NCBI RefSeq assembly: GCF_000519185.1
Contig: NZ_JAFA01000026.1
Span: 51,520 to 115,519 of the forward strand
DNA length: 64,000 nt
Origin: Paraburkholderia nodosa DSM 21604
GTDB lineage: Bacteria; Pseudomonadota; Gammaproteobacteria; Burkholderiales; Burkholderiaceae
Direction of reading: 5' to 3'
Shown in pieces: positions 1-8,659 of this stretch (its first letter is position 1; each line of letters opens with the position of its first letter). The notes beneath the pieces are model-generated. The model saw only the letters and a list, made by a program, of their open reading frames with translations. It was not told the origin of the DNA and did no database searches. Position numbers and translations under genes: made by a program.

Positions 1-1037
1 CCGAGCTTCACACGGTCGCCCGGGGCGAATCGGCGCCCACGGCTGGCCGCCGGCTCGGGTGGCATCAGGACCTTCACTTCATGACCATCCGCGAGACCCG
101 CATACACGATTTGCGCGTCGCCGCGATAGGCGTGGTCCTTCACCACGGCGTCGAAGCACAGGCTATCGTCGTCGGCTGTTTCTACGATGCGTAGCGATTC
201 CGGGCGCAGCGCCATCCACAGTTCGCCGGGTTCGCCCATCTCGCCCGCGCGGCCCGGCGTGAGCGCGACGCGCGTATCGCCGAACCACGCCGCGTGTGCG
301 TCGCGCCTGAGCGGCACCATGCAGGTTTCACCCATGAATTGCGCCACGAAACGGTTGCGCGGACGCCGGTAGACTTCCTCAGGTGTACCAACTTGTGCCA
401 GCGTTCCGCCGTTGACGATGGCAATACGGTCGGACATCGTCAGTGCTTCCTGCTGGTCGTGCGTGACATTGATGGTCGTGGTGCCAAAGCGCTCGTGCAG
501 CCGGCGGATTTCGATCTGCATGCGGTCACGCAGTTGCTTGTCGAGCGCGGAAAGCGGCTCGTCGAGAAGCAGGATGCGCGGCTCGAACACGAGCGCGCGC
601 GCCAGTGCCACGCGCTGCCGCTGGCCCCCGGAAAGCGCGCCGATGCGGCGCTCGCCGTACCCTGCGAGCTGCACGACGTCGAGCATGGCATCCACGCGCC
701 GGCGCCGCTCGCGCGCTTCCACGCCGCGCAGCTTGAGCGGATAACCGACGTTCTCGGCTACGCTCATGTGCGGAAACAGCGCGTAGTTCTGGAACACCAT
801 GCCGATGTCGCGCTGGTGAGGCGGCATCGTCAACAGCTCGACGCCGGTCACCTTGATCGAGCCCGAACTCGCGCGCGTGAAACCCGCCAGCACCATCAGC
901 AGCGTTGTCTTGCCGCTGCCGGAAGGGCCGAGCAACGTCAGGAATTCGCCCGCGCCGATGTCGAGCGACACGTTGTCGAGCACTTTCGTGGCGCCATACG
1001 CCTTGCTCACGCTTCGGATCGAAACGGTTGCCTTCAT
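1..1037 (-). CDS. PotA-like ABC transporter ATP-binding protein (partial, 3' end outside window)
   Basis: This is the ATPase of a spermidine/putrescine-type ABC importer and would act at the inner face of the cytoplasmic membrane. The N-terminal ATPase domain is complete: Walker A GPSGSGKT at residues 37-44, signature LSGGQ at 135-139, Walker B LLLDEP at 156-161, and a switch His in VTHDQ near 193. After about residue 215 the chain enters the C-terminal regulatory (TOBE) region and is cut by the window edge, so about 345 codons are visible. The start is the ATG at 1037, 23 bases after the stop of the binding-protein gene, so the two are probably co-transcribed. Permease genes are expected beyond the left edge. 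The polyamine substrate is inferred from family resemblance and from the amidohydrolase and transaminase upstream. Confidence 0.9.
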   Translation of the reverse strand, partial: MKATVSIRSVSKAYGATKVLDNVSLDIGAGEFLTLLGPSGSGKTTLLMVLAGFTRASSGSIKVTGVELLTMPPHQRDIGMVFQNYALFPHMSVAENVGYPLKLRGVEARERRRRVDAMLDVVQLAGYGERRIGALSGGQRQRVALARALVFEPRILLLDEPLSALDKQLRDRMQIEIRRLHERFGTTTINVTHDQQEALTMSDRIAIVNGGTLAQVGTPEEVYRRPRNRFVAQFMGETCMVPLRRDAHAAWFGDTRVALTPGRAGEMGEPGELWMALRPESLRIVETADDDSLCFDAVVKDHAYRGDAQIVYAGLADGHEVKVLMPPEPAASRGRRFAPGDRVKL

Positions 1038-1060
1038 GTTCACCCCTGTTTCGTCCTGAC

Positions 1061-2104
1061 TCAGCGCGCGATGGCGGCTTTGTAGCGCACCGTCGCCACC
1101 TTCTGGTTCTCGCCCGCCCCCCACCAGCGGCCGTCGATCTTCACGGCGCGCTCGAGGTTCTGCGGGCTGGAATTCAGCTCCGCGAGCGCCTGCGGCGAAA
1201 ACGTCTTGACGTCGAACGCATGCACGTTGGTCGGCCCATAGCCTTCCAGATACTGCGGAATGTTCGCCTGCAATTCAGGCGACGTCATCAGCGCGATCAT
1301 CTTCTGGGCGGCCGCCGCGTGGCGCGCGCCCTTCGGGATCGCGAGGCAGCCCATGCCGAGTATTGTTTGCGCGTTCGAATACGCGACGGGCGCGTTGTCC
1401 TTGAGCACGGGCGTGAGGCGGCTGCCCCAGATCATCTCCATGTCCACCTCGCCGCTCTCGATCAATTGCGCCGATTGCGCGCCGCTCGACCACCACACGT
1501 TGACATGCGGCTTGAGCTTTTCGATCGACTGCAGCGCACGGTTTATGTCGAGCGGGTAGAGCTTGTCGGGCTGGACACCGTCGGCCAATGCGGCGATTTC
1601 GAGCGATTCGATCGGCGCGTCCGACATGGCGCGCCGACCCGGAAACCGGCTGACATTCCAGAAGTCCTGCCACGTGCGTGGCGGGTTGTTGCCATACTTG
1701 TCCTTGCGATACGCGAGCACGACGCTGTAGTAGTTGCTCGCGATCCAGTCCTTCGCATAGGCATTGTGCGGAATGCCGTCGGTCTTGATCTGCTTGTAGT
1801 CGAGCGGCTCGAACAGGCCTTGCGTGCTGCCCGCCGCGCATTCGTCGGAGCCGAGATTGACGATATCCCATGCGGGACTGCCCGATTGCACCTGCACGCG
1901 CACCGCCGTCAGGCCCGGCGTGGTGTTCTGCACGAGCGAATAGCCGAGCCGGGCCGCCGCGGGTTGCGCGAGCCCTTCGACCATGCCCTTCTGGTAGGCG
2001 CCGCCATAGCCCGCGAACGTCACCGTCTCGCCCGCCATCGCGATGCCGGACGTCGCCGTGAGCGCTGCCGTACACGCGACAATCCACTTCGTTCGATTTC
2101 TCAT
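1061..2104 (-). CDS. PotD-like extracellular solute-binding protein
   Basis: This is a periplasmic binding protein of family 1 (spermidine/putrescine type) that would deliver substrate to the adjacent ABC importer. The 347-residue product has a short basic N-terminus and a hydrophobic Sec signal ending near AMAGE at about residue 25. The mature part reads as a two-lobe binding protein and contains an MIWGSRLTPVL stretch in the second half. Two in-frame ATGs lie at 2110 and 2104. I chose 2104 because AAGGAG sits 6 bases ahead of it, whereas it directly abuts 2110. The gene follows the amidohydrolase after 90 AT-rich bases and precedes the PotA-like gene by 23. The substrate could be a polyamine or a related cationic amine. 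Confidence 0.88.
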   Translation of the reverse strand: MRNRTKWIVACTAALTATSGIAMAGETVTFAGYGGAYQKGMVEGLAQPAAARLGYSLVQNTTPGLTAVRVQVQSGSPAWDIVNLGSDECAAGSTQGLFEPLDYKQIKTDGIPHNAYAKDWIASNYYSVVLAYRKDKYGNNPPRTWQDFWNVSRFPGRRAMSDAPIESLEIAALADGVQPDKLYPLDINRALQSIEKLKPHVNVWWSSGAQSAQLIESGEVDMEMIWGSRLTPVLKDNAPVAYSNAQTILGMGCLAIPKGARHAAAAQKMIALMTSPELQANIPQYLEGYGPTNVHAFDVKTFSPQALAELNSSPQNLERAVKIDGRWWGAGENQKVATVRYKAAIAR

Positions 2105-2194
2105 CTCCATCTCCTTAATTAAATTTGTATTACTAAATATATGGTTGAGCCATCGATCGGTATCCCCCGTCAACGGCGCGCAATCGAATGCGCG

Positions 2195-3211
2195 CTAGAA
2201 CCACGCGCGCAGCACGGCGCGCAGGTTCTCGCCGAGATCCGTCGCGAGATAGCCGCCCTCTTGCACGAGCACGGTTGGCAGGTTCAGTTGCGCGAGGCGA
2301 GCGCCAATGCGCGCGAAGCCGTGCTCCGTGATCTGGAAATAGGCGAACGGGTCGTGCTTCGAGGCGTCGAGGCCCAGCGCCACGACGAGCGCATCGGGGG
2401 CAAAGCGGACGATTTCCGAGCAGGCCGTATCGAGCGCCACAAGGTAGGGGTCGTCGCTTGTGCCCTTGGGCAGCGGGATATTGCGGTTGCGGCCCAGTGC
2501 GCTACCCAGGCCGCGCTCGCCCTCGCCACCGCTGAAAAACGGATACGCCACCGCCGGATCGACATGCAGCGAAACAGTCAGCACGTCGGGGTCGGCGTAA
2601 TAGATGCTTTGCTGCCCGTTGCCGTGATGCACGTCGACGTCGACAACCGCCACTCGTCGCAAGCGCGTGCGCAATTGCTCGACGGCCACCGCGACGTTGT
2701 TCACATAGCAGAATCCGCCCGCACGCTCGCGTTCGGCGTGATGGCCAGGAGGGCGGCACAGCGCGTAGGCCACGCCGTCGCCGGCCAGGACCGCGTGCGC
2801 CGCGTGATGGGCCGTGTGCGCGCTGCGCAGAATCGCGCGCCAGCTACCATCCGCGATCGGCGCAGTGGTGTCGGCCATATGAAATCCGCAGCGCCCAACC
2901 ATCGACTCCGGATAGACGGCCGCCTCGCCGAACGGATGGAAACTCGGCACCATCGGGCCCGCCACGCCGGTCGCGCGCCGCCAGGCGTCGAGGCCGTCGC
3001 GCAGGAACTCGATATAGCGTGGCGAGTGAACCGGCTCGACCGAGCTGAGCCCAAAATCGTCGGGCACGCAGGCGACACAGCCGGCAGCAAGCGCGGCGGC
3101 ATGCAGCACGTCGGCGCGAGCGGGCTGCTCGGTATATGCCAGTTCGCGCCCATGCACGATGAACGACGCCGGATCGTGACCCCGCTGGCTTTCGCAGTAG
3201 AAGACTTTCAT
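2195..3211 (-). CDS. Histone-deacetylase-family acetylpolyamine amidohydrolase
   Basis: The product is a predicted zinc hydrolase that removes acetyl groups from acetylated polyamines. It has 338 residues, the usual length for bacterial acetylpolyamine amidohydrolases (AphA type). The metal and active-site region is visible as VDVDVHHGNG, with the Asp/His zinc ligands, and the upstream PPGHHAE motif carries the catalytic His pair. The start is the ATG at 3211, preceded by AAGGGCG; an upstream in-frame start would overlap the permease gene. The gene begins 13 bases after the permease stop, which points to one transcript. Deacetylation would feed free amine to the transaminase encoded upstream. 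The exact substrate is inferred, since related enzymes also act on other acylated amines. Confidence 0.88.
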   Translation of the reverse strand: MKVFYCESQRGHDPASFIVHGRELAYTEQPARADVLHAAALAAGCVACVPDDFGLSSVEPVHSPRYIEFLRDGLDAWRRATGVAGPMVPSFHPFGEAAVYPESMVGRCGFHMADTTAPIADGSWRAILRSAHTAHHAAHAVLAGDGVAYALCRPPGHHAERERAGGFCYVNNVAVAVEQLRTRLRRVAVVDVDVHHGNGQQSIYYADPDVLTVSLHVDPAVAYPFFSGGEGERGLGSALGRNRNIPLPKGTSDDPYLVALDTACSEIVRFAPDALVVALGLDASKHDPFAYFQITEHGFARIGARLAQLNLPTVLVQEGGYLATDLGENLRAVLRAWF

Positions 3212-3224
3212 CGTGAGTTCGCCC

Positions 3225-4595
3225 TTATGCCGCGTTGCGCTGCGATAACGCACGCGCCTCTTGCGCCGCCTCGCCCATGCGGAAGCGGCTGGCCGGAATC
3301 AGCAGCAGCGCGGCCATGCCGAGCACCTGCACCGCGCAGAGCACGTAGAAGCCCGGCGCGAAGCCGCCCGCCAGCGTGCGCGCATAGCCGATCATGTACG
3401 GGATCGCGTAACCGCCGAGATTGCCGCCGATCGTCACCATCGCGAGCGCCGTGCCCGCCGCCGAGCCCGAGAACAGCGTCGCCGGCACCGACCACAGCAC
3501 ACCCGAGGCCGTTTGCGCGCCGACGACCGCGAGCACGAGTCCGGCGAGGCCGCCCACCAGCCCGTCCGCCAGGTTGCCCGACGTCGCGCCCGCCAGCCAG
3601 AAGCCTGCCACCGAGAGTAGCATCGGCAGGATCGAATGCCAGCGGCGCTCCTGTGTGCGGTCGGAGTGGCGCGCCGCGAGCACCATGCAGACGCCGGAAA
3701 ACATATAAGGCAGCGCGGAAAGCAGTCCGATGTGCAGCAGACTGGCGATCCCAGCGCTACGCAGGATCTGCGGCAACCAGAAGCTCACGCCATACGCGCC
3801 GCCGAGCAGCGCGAAATTCGCCACCGCCATCAGCCATATCGTGGGGCTGCGCAGCGCGGCCGACACGCGGCCCGGCATCGCGTCCGCCGCATGCGCGCCA
3901 TTGCCGCCGCGCGCCGCCGCGTGAACGTCGCGGCGTTCCTGCGGGCTCAGCCATTTCGCGTCGAGCGGATCGTTCGGCAGCCATGCGAACGTGACCAGTG
4001 CGAGCACGATCGCCGGCAATGCCTCCATGATGAAGAGCCACTGCCAGCCGCGCAGACCGCCCCATTGCGGCGCGGACTGAAGAATCCAGCCCGAGAGCGG
4101 GCCGCCCAGCATGCCGCCGAAGGTCAGCCCGAGAAAGAAGATCGCGCACACCTGCGAACGCAGTCGCGCGGGAAACCAGTACGTCATGTAGAGCATGACG
4201 CCGGGATAGCACCCCGCTTCGGCAATGCCGAGCAACACGCGCATTGCGTAGAACTGATGCGGATTGCTGACGAACGCCATGCCCGCCGAAATCACGCCCC
4301 ACACGAGCATGATTGCGCCGAGCCACAGGCGCGCGCCCACTCGCTGGAGAATCAGATTGGCGGGAATCTCAAAGGCGCAGTAGCCGAGAAAGAACAACCC
4401 GGCGCCCGTGCCGTAGGCGAGATCGCTGAGGCCGATGTCGCTCGCCATTTCCAGCTTGGCGAAGCCCACGTTGACCCGGTCGACGAACGACACGACGAGC
4501 AGCAGGACGAGGTAGGGAAGCAGCTTCGTGGCGATGCGGTTGTACAGCGCATCGTCCCGTTCGCGCTCGAAGCTGGCGCGGCTCAACAGTCTCAT
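3225..4595 (-). CDS. MFS transporter, anion:cation symporter (ACS) type
   Basis: This 456-residue, roughly 12-helix major facilitator resembles the ACS family (phthalate, tartrate, glucarate and hydroxyphenylacetate permeases). Typical N-terminal features are present: a LLPYLVLLLVVSFVDRVNVGFAK stretch (residues about 26-48, cited here only as a landmark), then LSDLAYGTGAGLFFLGY. The paralogue at 7195-8544 has the same layout. The gene heads a run with the amidohydrolase, binding protein and ATPase. The upstream stretch 4596-4744 holds the inverted repeat at 4706-4728 and GTTACG half-sites. ACS permeases usually carry organic anions, so an amine substrate would be unusual; an N-acyl or dicarboxylate derivative is possible. 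Confidence 0.88.
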   Translation of the reverse strand: MRLLSRASFERERDDALYNRIATKLLPYLVLLLVVSFVDRVNVGFAKLEMASDIGLSDLAYGTGAGLFFLGYCAFEIPANLILQRVGARLWLGAIMLVWGVISAGMAFVSNPHQFYAMRVLLGIAEAGCYPGVMLYMTYWFPARLRSQVCAIFFLGLTFGGMLGGPLSGWILQSAPQWGGLRGWQWLFIMEALPAIVLALVTFAWLPNDPLDAKWLSPQERRDVHAAARGGNGAHAADAMPGRVSAALRSPTIWLMAVANFALLGGAYGVSFWLPQILRSAGIASLLHIGLLSALPYMFSGVCMVLAARHSDRTQERRWHSILPMLLSVAGFWLAGATSGNLADGLVGGLAGLVLAVVGAQTASGVLWSVPATLFSGSAAGTALAMVTIGGNLGGYAIPYMIGYARTLAGGFAPGFYVLCAVQVLGMAALLLIPASRFRMGEAAQEARALSQRNAA

Positions 4596-4705
4596 GCGGT
4601 TACCATCCGAGGTTGGACGGCCGGCGCGCGCTTGCCACCGTCGCTCGCCGCCCGATCGTTCGTTTCGTTATGCGTTACGTCGTTTCTTTATGCAATCCAT
4701 CGTCC

Positions 4706-4728
4706 GTTGACAAAATCCCCGTGTCAAC
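4706..4728. promoter_or_regulatory. Perfect inverted repeat, candidate operator
   Basis: The arms gttgaca and tgtcaac (7 bases each) are separated by 9 bases, 111-133 bases upstream of the permease start at 4595. Read on the minus strand the repeat includes a consensus-like TTGACA, so it may overlap a -35 element. No T-tract follows on either strand, so a terminator for the aminotransferase gene (stop at 4745) is less likely. Confidence 0.45.
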
Positions 4729-4744
4729 CGGAACGTGACAGAAC

Positions 4745-6103
4745 TCAGTCGCACAGCCCGCGCGCTACCTCGTCGAGGCACTCACGCACCGCCCCCAGCA
4801 GCGCCTCGATCTGCGCCTCGGTGCTGATGAGCGGGGGAGCGAACAGGATGGATGCGCCCAGCGCGCGCAGCAGGAAGCCGCGTGCCTGCAGCAAATCCGT
4901 CACGCGTTTGGGCACCTGCATGTGCGGATCGAACGGCGCGCGTGTGTCCTTGCTGGCGACGAGTTCGAGCGCGCCCATCAAGCCAATGCCACGCGCCTCA
5001 CCCACGAGCGGGTGCTCCGCAAGTTGGCGAAGCCCATGTTGCAGGCGCGCGCCCGTCGCCGCCACGCGTTCGAGAATGCGGTATTCGTCATACAAGGCGA
5101 GCGTTTCCAAAGCCACAGCGGCCGCCACCGGATGCCCGCCATACGTGAAGCCGTGACCGAAACCACCGAGCGCATCGGTCTGACTCGCGATCGTTTGATA
5201 AAGGCGCTCGGTGACCATCAGCGCCGAAATCGGCTGATATGCGGAGGAAAGCCCTTTCGCGCACGTCAGCATATCGGGCACAAGACCGAACGCCTGTGAG
5301 CCCCAGTAATGCCCGGTTCGCCCGAAGCCACAAATCACCTCGTCCACCACGAACAGGATGTCGTGCTCGCGCAGCACGGCCTGCACGCCCTCGAAGTAAC
5401 CCGCCGGCGGCACCACCACGCCGCCCGTGCCCATGACCGGTTCGGCGAAGAATGCGCCGATGGTGTCGGCGCCTTCCGAGAGAATCAACTGCTCGAGTTC
5501 GTCCACGAGCCGCGCGGAGAAAGCCTGCTCCGTCTCGCCCTCGTGGCCTTCGCGGTAGAAGTGCGGACAGGTGACGTGCAGCATTTCCGGCAGCGGCAAA
5601 CCCCATCCCGTCTGCATGTTCGGCAAGCCGGTGAGGCTCGCGGCCGCGACCGTCGTGCCGTGATAGCCGCGCCGGCGGCCAATGATCCTGCGCTTGCCCG
5701 GCCGCCCCGCCGCCGCCTGGTAATACCAGACGAGCTTGATGGCCGTGTCGATGGCCTCGGAGCCCGAGCTCTGGAACATCACCTTCGACATCGGCGCGGG
5801 CGCACGTTCGAGCAGGCGCGCGGCCAGCTCGATCACTGGGCGGCTGCTGCGGTGCGCGAACGTCTGCTGGTAGGGCAGCTTCTGCATCTGGCGATGCGCC
5901 GCATCGGCAAGGCGCTGCTCGCTGAAACCGAGTGAGGCGCACCAGAGCCCCGACATGCCTTCGAAATAGCGCTTTCCCTGCGTGTCGATGACATAGGGGC
6001 CGTCGCCGGATTCAATAATCAGTGGTCCTGATTGTTCATGTTGACGAAGATTGGTCTGCGGATGCAGGTGGTGGTCGATATCGAGTTGATTCAGTGCGTT
6101 CAT
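4745..6103 (-). CDS. Class III aminotransferase (putrescine/omega-amino acid:pyruvate type)
   Basis: This is a PLP-dependent fold-type I transaminase, most like SpuC / omega-amine:pyruvate aminotransferases, which convert terminal amines such as putrescine to the aldehyde. Landmarks in the 452-residue product are SGSEA at 113-117 (cofactor phosphate), GYHGT at 146-150, the cofactor Asp in VVDEVICGFG at 252-261, and the Schiff-base Lys in CAKG at 283. I chose the start at 6103 because MNALNQ begins the conserved region and a GGA lies upstream; an in-frame start at 6178 would add a non-conserved leader. The gene is divergent from the IclR gene at 6307, with inverted repeats between them. The polyamine substrate is inferred from neighbours. 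Confidence 0.9.
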   Translation of the reverse strand: MNALNQLDIDHHLHPQTNLRQHEQSGPLIIESGDGPYVIDTQGKRYFEGMSGLWCASLGFSEQRLADAAHRQMQKLPYQQTFAHRSSRPVIELAARLLERAPAPMSKVMFQSSGSEAIDTAIKLVWYYQAAAGRPGKRRIIGRRRGYHGTTVAAASLTGLPNMQTGWGLPLPEMLHVTCPHFYREGHEGETEQAFSARLVDELEQLILSEGADTIGAFFAEPVMGTGGVVVPPAGYFEGVQAVLREHDILFVVDEVICGFGRTGHYWGSQAFGLVPDMLTCAKGLSSAYQPISALMVTERLYQTIASQTDALGGFGHGFTYGGHPVAAAVALETLALYDEYRILERVAATGARLQHGLRQLAEHPLVGEARGIGLMGALELVASKDTRAPFDPHMQVPKRVTDLLQARGFLLRALGASILFAPPLISTEAQIEALLGAVRECLDEVARGLCD

Positions 6104-6178
6104 CGGAATGTCCATGCCAGTCGTGAGCGGTCGGCAGCGCCTGAAATCCTCTGCCATCGTTTCGATATACGTTACCAT

Positions 6179-6195
6179 GTTACGTATCGCGTAAC
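6179..6195. promoter_or_regulatory. Candidate IclR operator between aminotransferase and regulator
   Basis: Arms gttacg and cgtaac flank a 5-base spacer. A related gttac lies just left at about 6171, and a second inverted repeat (cgaac / gttcg, 6213-6228) lies to the right. The GTTACG half-site recurs at 4674-4679, upstream of the permease operon, which suggests one regulator acting at both places. Position in the divergent gap fits autoregulation plus control of the transaminase gene. Confidence 0.5.
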
Positions 6196-6306
6196 ATAGG
6201 TATTTTCGCGTACGAACTGAGCGGTTCGCGATACGCTACGGCGCGGCGTTGTGATATATGTGCATGGACGTGCGCAGGAAGGCGCACATAAGGGGATCAA
6301 CCGAAG

Positions 6307-7122
6307 ATGGACGAAGAAAAAACCAAGAGCGGTGTCAAGTCGGTGCAGATGACGTTCGACATTCTGGAAAGCGTCGTCGGCGCCACCGACGAAATCGGCG
6401 TAAGCGAACTGGCCGCACAACTGGGCACCACGAAGGCCACCATCTTTCGCCATCTGCAGACGCTGATGGAGCTCGGCTATCTGGCGCAGAATCCGGTGAC
6501 TTCGCGCTACCGGCCCGGCGTGAAGGCGTATTTGCTGAGCCGCGCGGCGGCCACGCGCATCGACTTGCTGAGCGCCTCGGAAACGGCCATGCGCGATCTG
6601 CGCGAAGAGCTGGGGATGTCGGTCGTGCTCTCTGGGCTGGGCGCGCGCGAACTGACCGTGCTCGCCACCGTGGTCGGCAAGGCAGCGCTCGAGATCGGCG
6701 TGCGGCCGGGCACCAATCTGGCGCTCAATGCGAACGCGCAGGGCTATGTCGCGCTCGCGTTCGGCCAGCCCGAGTTGCGCGCGCAGCTCAAGCGGCAAGA
6801 GTTGAAAGCGTACACGCCGCACACCATCACGTCGCAGGCGGAGCTCGACGCGGTCGTGCGCAAAACGCGCGAAAAGGGCTACGCGGTGGCATTCGAGGCC
6901 GAGACGCTCGGCATCAGCGCCGTGGCGGCGCCGTTGCTCGACAGCACGGGTTTCGCGGTTGGCACGCTCGCGCTCGTCGGCAGCATTCAGTACATTCCGA
7001 AGGCGCCGCCGGCCGCGATCGTCGATCCGCTCGTGCGCACGGCGCTGCGCATTTCGTGGAACCTCGGCTACAAGGGCAGTGATTTGCGCGCCGCGCTGGC
7101 CGGCGAACCTGGTAACGGTTGA
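6307..7122 (+). CDS. IclR-family transcriptional regulator
   Basis: This 271-residue regulator has an N-terminal winged helix-turn-helix at about residues 15-75 (VSELAAQLGTTKATIFRHL), followed by the IclR effector domain (RPGTNLALNANAQGYVALAF, and a SAVAAPLLD motif near 200). The start at 6307 follows an AAGGGG/GAAG region. It is divergent from the aminotransferase and lies convergent to the MFS gene ending at 7195. By position it probably controls the polyamine-type genes 1-6103. The effector cannot be read from sequence. Confidence 0.92.
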   Translation: MDEEKTKSGVKSVQMTFDILESVVGATDEIGVSELAAQLGTTKATIFRHLQTLMELGYLAQNPVTSRYRPGVKAYLLSRAAATRIDLLSASETAMRDLREELGMSVVLSGLGARELTVLATVVGKAALEIGVRPGTNLALNANAQGYVALAFGQPELRAQLKRQELKAYTPHTITSQAELDAVVRKTREKGYAVAFEAETLGISAVAAPLLDSTGFAVGTLALVGSIQYIPKAPPAAIVDPLVRTALRISWNLGYKGSDLRAALAGEPGNG

Positions 7123-7140
7123 GCGCACAACAAACGAAGG

Positions 7141-7167
7141 ACGCGGCAGCGCAGGCGCGCGCCGCGT
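7141..7167. terminator. GC-rich hairpin between convergent genes
   Basis: Perfect 7-base arms acgcggc (7141-7147) and gccgcgt (7161-7167) lie in the 72-base gap between the IclR stop (7122) and the MFS stop (7195). The T-tract is poor, so it is at best a weak bidirectional terminator. Confidence 0.4.
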
Positions 7168-7194
7168 TCCCGTTACTTCACGCGGAGCGACGCA

Positions 7195-8544
7195 TCAAAC
7201 CGGCGTATCGCCGATCATCGCGCGCTCGCCCGTGCGCGGCCGCTGACGCAACTGCGGCACGCACGCCATCGTCAGGGCGCCGATAAGCGTCACCGCCGCA
7301 AGCGCATAGAGCCCGCTTTCCAGATGCCCTGTTCGGTCGCGCAGGTAGCCAATCAGGAGCGGGCTCGCATAGCCGCCCAGGTTGCCGATCATCGCCATCA
7401 GCGCGATCGCCGCGGCGGCCGCCTGCCCCGTCAGCAGCACACCCGGCAGCGCCCATAGCACGCAGAAGCCCGACAGCCCGCCAGCCATCGCCACGCTCAG
7501 GCCGATCAGCGAAAGCCACGGTTGCGTGTGAAAGCACGCGCTAAACGCAAGCCCCGCTGCCGAAAGCGCCGTCGCGATCGTGCCATGCCAACGACGCTCC
7601 TTGGTGCGGTCCGAATGCTTGCTCACGATGATCATGACCACCGCCGCCACCGCGAACGGCACCGCGGCGAGCAGGCCCGTCGTGAAGAGATTGCCGATGC
7701 CGAGGTTCTTCACGATCTGGGGCATCCAGAACGACACGCCATAGGTGCCGCAAAGCAGCGTGAAATTCGTCACAATGAGGCACCAGATGCCCGCGTTCGT
7801 GAACGCCGCACCGAAGTCGTGGCGCGCGCCATCACGCTCGTTCGCACCGCGCTCGGCGCTCAGTTGGCTCGTGACGCGCGCGTTGTCCTCTGCGCTGAGC
7901 CAGTGGACCTTGCCCGGGCCGTCGTCGAGATAGAAGTACGTGACGATGCCGAACAGGATCGCGGGCGAGCCTTCGAGGAGGAACAGCCACTGCCAGCCCG
8001 CAAGACCCCATACGCCCGCGAAAGTCTGCATGATCCAGCCGGATAGCGGACTGCCGAACACGCCCGCGAGCGCGATGCCCAGGTTGAAATACGCCATCGC
8101 CTGCGAGCGGGCGTAGGTCGGAAACCAGTACGTGAGATAGAGCACGATGCCCGGATAGAAGCCCGCTTCGGAAATGCCAAGCAGAAAGCGCAGCACATAA
8201 AACGAAGTCGGGTTATGCACGAACAGCATGCACGACGAAACGATGCCCCACAGGACCATGATGCGCGCGATCCAGAACTTTGCGCCAAAGCGTTGCAACA
8301 TCAGGTTGCTTGGAATCTCGCAGATGCAGTAGCCGATGAAGAACACGCCCGCGCCGAAGCCGAACGCGGTGTCGCTCAGGCCGATATCGGCGGCCATCTG
8401 CAGCTTGGCGAAGCCGACGTTCACGCGGTCGAGAAACGAAATGATGTAGAGAAAAAACAGGAACGGCAGGATGCGCCGCGCGACGCGGTTATAGAGCGCC
8501 CAGTCACGTGCGGATTCGAACGTTGAGCGGGAAAGCAGATTCAT
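7195..8544 (-). CDS. MFS transporter, anion:cation symporter (ACS) type
   Basis: This 449-residue permease, about 12 helices, is paralogous to the one at 3225-4595, as shown by the shared N-terminal pattern FLDRVNVGFAKLQM and a central cytoplasmic loop near residues 200-235. The ATG at 8544 is preceded by GAGGAG at good spacing. It lies 115 bases after the GMC oxidoreductase gene on the same strand and is probably the last gene of an ALDH-GMC-permease operon. It would import the organic acid or alcohol used by that locus. The substrate is unknown. Confidence 0.88.
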   Translation of the reverse strand: MNLLSRSTFESARDWALYNRVARRILPFLFFLYIISFLDRVNVGFAKLQMAADIGLSDTAFGFGAGVFFIGYCICEIPSNLMLQRFGAKFWIARIMVLWGIVSSCMLFVHNPTSFYVLRFLLGISEAGFYPGIVLYLTYWFPTYARSQAMAYFNLGIALAGVFGSPLSGWIMQTFAGVWGLAGWQWLFLLEGSPAILFGIVTYFYLDDGPGKVHWLSAEDNARVTSQLSAERGANERDGARHDFGAAFTNAGIWCLIVTNFTLLCGTYGVSFWMPQIVKNLGIGNLFTTGLLAAVPFAVAAVVMIIVSKHSDRTKERRWHGTIATALSAAGLAFSACFHTQPWLSLIGLSVAMAGGLSGFCVLWALPGVLLTGQAAAAAIALMAMIGNLGGYASPLLIGYLRDRTGHLESGLYALAAVTLIGALTMACVPQLRQRPRTGERAMIGDTPV

Positions 8545-8659
8545 GGTGTCTCCTCAACTGCGTGTTGTGCTGCCTTGCATTGGATTTTGTCTTCTTGTCC
8601 GGGTCGAGGTGGAGACAGCGCGGCTCTGTGGCCGCGTCCGTTCCTCGCCGCGTATGGTT

